From an uncultured Lachnospiraceae bacterium (lineage in GTDB: Bacteria > Bacillota > Clostridia > Lachnospirales > Lachnospiraceae): a stretch of DNA of 8,273 nt. Under the pieces are notes generated by a model, which did no database searches, was not told where the DNA came from, and saw nothing but the letters and a program-made list of their open reading frames with translations. A program made the translations under genes and the position numbers. Shown piece by piece: positions 5,653-8,273 of this stretch. The stretch covers positions 1 to 8,273 of the forward strand of contig CADCPL010000061.1 in NCBI GenBank assembly GCA_902803305.1. Reading direction: 5' to 3'. The number at the start of each line of letters is the position of its first letter. The stretch's first letter is position 1.

Positions 5653-6543
5653 ATGAAGATATCATCCGAAAATGAACAGAAAAAAGATACCGATAAGGTT
5701 GCATATCAGGACCCGAACATCGTATTCATGATGGAAGGGGAGTCCGTGTATGTCGGGAATATCGTATACGAAAAGTTCGCCAGATCCATTCCGATGCATG
5801 CGCATTCGGACAACAGTTACGAGATCCACTATATCCCGGAAGGTCGCGGCAGGGTTACGGTAAGCGGGACGGAATATGAACTGTGTCCGGGGACACTGTA
5901 TATAACGGGACCGCACGTACAGCATTCGATGATACCGGATAAAAAAGACAGGCCGTGCGAATACTGTATATATCTGAAACTGTCGGACGCCTTGGGAAAA
6001 GATAAAAAAACAGGATCACCGCTCAGATTGTTCCGGGAAACGGACAACTGGTACGGACGTGACCGTTACGGGATCCCGGCACTCATGAAGGCTCTGTTCG
6101 CGGAACTTCGCGATAAAAATATCGGATACAGGGCTGTAGTTGAATCGCTGATCAAACAGATAATAATCGCATGTGTGAGAAACAGCTCGGCCGAAAAAAA
6201 CGATCCCGACAGGCAGTCCGCAAGATCGGATGAGAGTCAGTATCTTGCCATCGAGGAAGCGTTCCTGTATGAATATGCAACGATCACTTTAGAGTCGCTT
6301 GCAAAGCGCCTTAACCTGAGCACGCGTCAGGTGCAGAGACTGCTCATCCGGCATTACGGGATGAATTTTCAAAACAAAAAGACGGAAGCAAAAATGAGCG
6401 CAGCATCTATCATGCTGCGCTCAGGGGATATGTCTGTTACTCAGATCGCGGATGAACTCGGGTACTCATCCGTCGAACATTTTTCGGCCGCGTTCCGTAA
6501 GTATTTCGGCATGAGTGCGACCGTTTATCGCAGGGATTGTTAA
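5653..6543 (+). CDS. AraC-family transcriptional regulator with cupin sensor domain
   Basis: Predicted DNA-binding regulator, 296 aa. The N-terminal cupin (about 35-110) has H49, H51 and E57 in PMHAHSDNSYEIHYI, PGTLYITGPHVQH at 79-91, and probably binds a sugar. The C-terminal AraC domain (about 197-294) has two helix-turn-helix units: LESLAKRLNLSTRQVQRL (213-230) and VTQIADELGYSSVEHFSAAF (262-281), followed by FRKYFGMSATVYRR. An in-frame stop at 5641-5643 rules out a start farther upstream. The ATG at 5653 has no Shine-Dalgarno. A GTG at 5746 has GGAAGGGGAG just before it and would give 265 aa, but it removes residues that precede the cupin in related proteins as I recall them, so 5653 is preferred. 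Divergent placement suggests control of the dehydrogenase operon; control of the GH94 gene is also possible. Its stop overlaps the GH94 stop. Confidence 0.92.
   Translation: MKISSENEQKKDTDKVAYQDPNIVFMMEGESVYVGNIVYEKFARSIPMHAHSDNSYEIHYIPEGRGRVTVSGTEYELCPGTLYITGPHVQHSMIPDKKDRPCEYCIYLKLSDALGKDKKTGSPLRLFRETDNWYGRDRYGIPALMKALFAELRDKNIGYRAVVESLIKQIIIACVRNSSAEKNDPDRQSARSDESQYLAIEEAFLYEYATITLESLAKRLNLSTRQVQRLLIRHYGMNFQNKKTEAKMSAASIMLRSGDMSVTQIADELGYSSVEHFSAAFRKYFGMSATVYRRDC
6390..6423 (-). terminator. Intrinsic terminator of the GH94 gene, embedded in the AraC gene
   Basis: A perfect 12-bp inverted repeat, TGAGCGCAGCAT (6395-6406) and ATGCTGCGCTCA (6412-6423), with a 5-nt loop. On the minus strand it is followed at once by five T (6394-6390) and, a little farther on, by a second T-rich stretch (about 6381-6370). 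It begins 116 nt after the GH94 stop, the next feature a GH94 transcript meets. On the plus strand the same bases encode the AraC linker between the two HTH units (around MSAASIMLRS), and no T-run follows on that strand. Confidence 0.85.
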
Positions 6544-8273
6544 CCCATTGTCACTTCTACGTTATATTCTTTTGTTCCGTTCTCGATGGGAACGATGCAG
6601 CCGTCAACCGGTTTTCCGTTTACGGTCATCGACTTCACACCCTTTTCAACGCCTGAAGGATTCTTGACGCTGATGTTATATGTAGCACCGCGGAACTTAC
6701 GTGTGATCTCGAAATCACCGAAGTCATGCGGTACACAAGGGTCGATCTGAAGTCCCTTGTGAGTCGGATACACACCGAGGATGTACTGACTGATGTTTGT
6801 GAAAGTCCATGCGGCAGTTCCGGTGAGCCATGAGTTCTTGCCTTCGCCCGGAAGGTATGCATCTGCTCCGGCAACCATCTGACAGTAAACGTAAGGCTCG
6901 GTCTTATGGATCTCGGATATCTCTTCGGTATATGCCGGGCATGTCTTCTTATATATCTCGAATGCTCTGTCGCCGCGTCCGATCACCGTCTCAGCGATCG
7001 AAACCCAGGGATTGTTATGACAGAATATTCCGGCATTCTCTTTGTATCCCGGCGGATATGAACTGATCTCACCAAGCTCCAGGTGATAAACGGTATATGC
7101 AGGCTGAAGTATCATTACGCCGTAATCGCAGTCGAGGTGCTTCTTGACGGAATCAAGAGCCTTTTCGGCAAGTCCTTCCTTAACACCGATACCTGCAAGT
7201 GAGCAGAATCCGTTTGACTCGATATAGATCTTACCTTCCTCGCATTCCTTTGAACCGATCTTCTTGCCGTAAGCATCATATGCTCTGACGAACCAATCGC
7301 CGTCCCAGCCGTCCTTCAGGACTGCGTCATACATCTTTTTAACTTCGGCGCGTGCTCTTTCGGCCTCCGCCGTATCGCCGGTCTCATCGCACAGCTGAGC
7401 ATATTCTTCACCGTACTTAACGAACATTCCGGCAATGAATACGGATTCCGCAACGGGTCCTTCCGAGGGTCCGAAAGTCTGGAAAGACTCACCGGGATGT
7501 TCCGAGAAGCAGTTGAGGTTCAGACAGTCATTCCAGTCGGCACGCCCGATAAGAGGCAGACCGTGAGGACCTTTATGGTTAACGATGTAGTCGAATGAGC
7601 GCTTCAGATGCTCCATGAGAGATGTTGCAACGCTCATGTCGTTGTCGTAAGGAACGGTTTCCTTAAGTATCGAAAGGTCTCCGGTCTCACGGATGTAAGC
7701 GGAAGTTCCTGCGATGAGCCACAACGGATCATCGTTGAATCCCGATCCGATGTCGGAATTACCTTTCTTGGTAAGAGGCTGATACTGATGATATGCGCTG
7801 CCGTCCTGGAACTGGGTAGATGCGATATCAATGATGCGCTCTCTTGCACGCTCGGGGATCAGATGAACGAATCCGAGCAGATCCTGGTTACTGTCACGGA
7901 ATCCCATACCACGGCCGATACCCGACTCATAATATGAAGCGGAACGGCTCATGTTGAATGTTACCATACACTGGTACTGGTTCCATATATTGACCATACG
8001 GTTGACTTTTTCGTTGCCGGATCTGACGGAGTAGATGGACAGAAGTCCTTTCCAGTAATCGACCAGTTTGCCGAAAGCCTTGTCGACGTCGGCATCCGTC
8101 TGATATTTTGCAAGCATTTCCTTGGCGGGCTTCTTGTTGATGATGCCCTTTGATTCCCATTTTTCCTCTACCGGATTCTCGCAGTAGCCGAGAACGAAGA
8201 CGAATGATCTTGTCTCCCCGGGTGCAAGGCTTACATTAATCTGATGAACTGCGACCGGTGACCAGCCGTGAGC
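6540..8273 (-). CDS. Cellobiose phosphorylase, family GH94 (5' end outside the window)
   Basis: Predicted cytoplasmic inverting phosphorylase: cellobiose plus phosphate gives alpha-glucose 1-phosphate plus glucose. The frame is open to the window edge (first visible residues AHGWSPVAVHQINVSLAPGE), so the methionine at 8117 is internal. 577 residues are visible of about 810 usual for the family, so roughly 230 N-terminal residues are missing. Marks, numbered from the edge, are GRGMGFRDSNQDLLGF (120-135, subsite -1 R and D), GSGFNDDPLWL (176-186), ADWND (245-249, general acid D249), LNCFSEHPGESFQ (253-265), CHNNPW (418-423) and SWLTGTAAW (481-489) with the phosphate-site H and T. The ADWNDCLNLNCFS-PGESFQ stretch favours cellobiose phosphorylase over chitobiose phosphorylase. 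Related disaccharides such as laminaribiose remain possible. The stop TAA shares TTAA (6540-6543) with the convergent AraC stop. Confidence 0.9.
   Translation of the reverse strand, partial: AHGWSPVAVHQINVSLAPGETRSFVFVLGYCENPVEEKWESKGIINKKPAKEMLAKYQTDADVDKAFGKLVDYWKGLLSIYSVRSGNEKVNRMVNIWNQYQCMVTFNMSRSASYYESGIGRGMGFRDSNQDLLGFVHLIPERARERIIDIASTQFQDGSAYHQYQPLTKKGNSDIGSGFNDDPLWLIAGTSAYIRETGDLSILKETVPYDNDMSVATSLMEHLKRSFDYIVNHKGPHGLPLIGRADWNDCLNLNCFSEHPGESFQTFGPSEGPVAESVFIAGMFVKYGEEYAQLCDETGDTAEAERARAEVKKMYDAVLKDGWDGDWFVRAYDAYGKKIGSKECEEGKIYIESNGFCSLAGIGVKEGLAEKALDSVKKHLDCDYGVMILQPAYTVYHLELGEISSYPPGYKENAGIFCHNNPWVSIAETVIGRGDRAFEIYKKTCPAYTEEISEIHKTEPYVYCQMVAGADAYLPGEGKNSWLTGTAAWTFTNISQYILGVYPTHKGLQIDPCVPHDFGDFEITRKFRGATYNISVKNPSGVEKGVKSMTVNGKPVDGCIVPIENGTKEYNVEVTMG

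Noticed and set aside
6004..6010. A-run in the AraC gene as a possible frameshift site
   Set aside because: The frame continues intact through both HTH units to a normal C-terminus, so there is no sign of a shift or a second product.
6550..6650. Plus-strand terminator for the AraC gene inside GH94
   Set aside because: Only short 4-5 bp repeats (for example CGTTC with GAACG around 6577-6593) without a following T-run were seen; not enough to call.
7608..7937. 109-codon plus-strand frame opposite GH94
   Set aside because: It lies antisense to a conserved part of GH94, with no domain and no ribosome site.
8115..8117. Methionine at 8117 as the start of the GH94 gene
   Set aside because: The frame stays open to the window edge and the upstream residues (VAVHQINVSLAPGETRSFVFVLGY) match the GH94 N-terminal domain, so the gene is simply cut by the window.

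Overview
The window is a carbohydrate-utilisation region of a bacterium, most likely an anaerobic Firmicute of the Lachnospiraceae (Butyrivibrio-like) type. This is inferred from strong AGGAGG-type ribosome sites, moderate GC, frequent ATA (Ile) and AGA (Arg) codons, GC-rich hairpin plus U-run terminators, and the gene families present. Nothing in the sequence fixes the species, and there are no RNA genes, mobile elements or CRISPR arrays.

Layout. (1) 13-2921, plus strand: the end of a sugar ABC-transporter operon, with a MalG-type permease followed, with a 1-nt stop/start overlap, by a GH36-type alpha-galactosidase of 694 aa. (2) 2905-5425, minus strand: a tight three-gene operon, transcribed as zinc-dependent dehydrogenase, aldo/keto reductase, then fucU (L-fucose mutarotase family). 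(3) 5426-5652: a divergent control region with a good minus-strand promoter, a cluster of dyads built on ATGATC/GATCAT, and a leader with two hairpins. (4) 5653-6543, plus strand: an AraC-family regulator. (5) 6540-8273, minus strand: a GH94 cellobiose phosphorylase whose N-terminus lies beyond the right edge.

How the genes may work together. The permease imports oligosaccharides and the apparently cytoplasmic GH36 enzyme removes alpha-galactosyl-type residues. FucU equilibrates the anomers of L-fucose or a related aldose. The two oxidoreductases probably oxidise or reduce the same sugar or its products. The AraC protein is the natural candidate regulator of the divergent operon. The GH94 enzyme phosphorolyses cellobiose to glucose 1-phosphate and glucose. 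The region therefore looks aimed at plant or host glycans carrying alpha-galactose and possibly fucose, but the exact substrate cannot be read from the sequence.

Most unusual structure. Both convergent gene pairs overlap at their stop codons and leave no intergenic space. Their intrinsic terminators lie inside the opposite gene. The alpha-galactosidase has a strong terminator (10 paired bases, then 7 T) inside fucU, fucU has a weaker one inside the alpha-galactosidase gene, and GH94 has a perfect 12-bp stem plus 5 T inside the HTH-coding part of the AraC gene.
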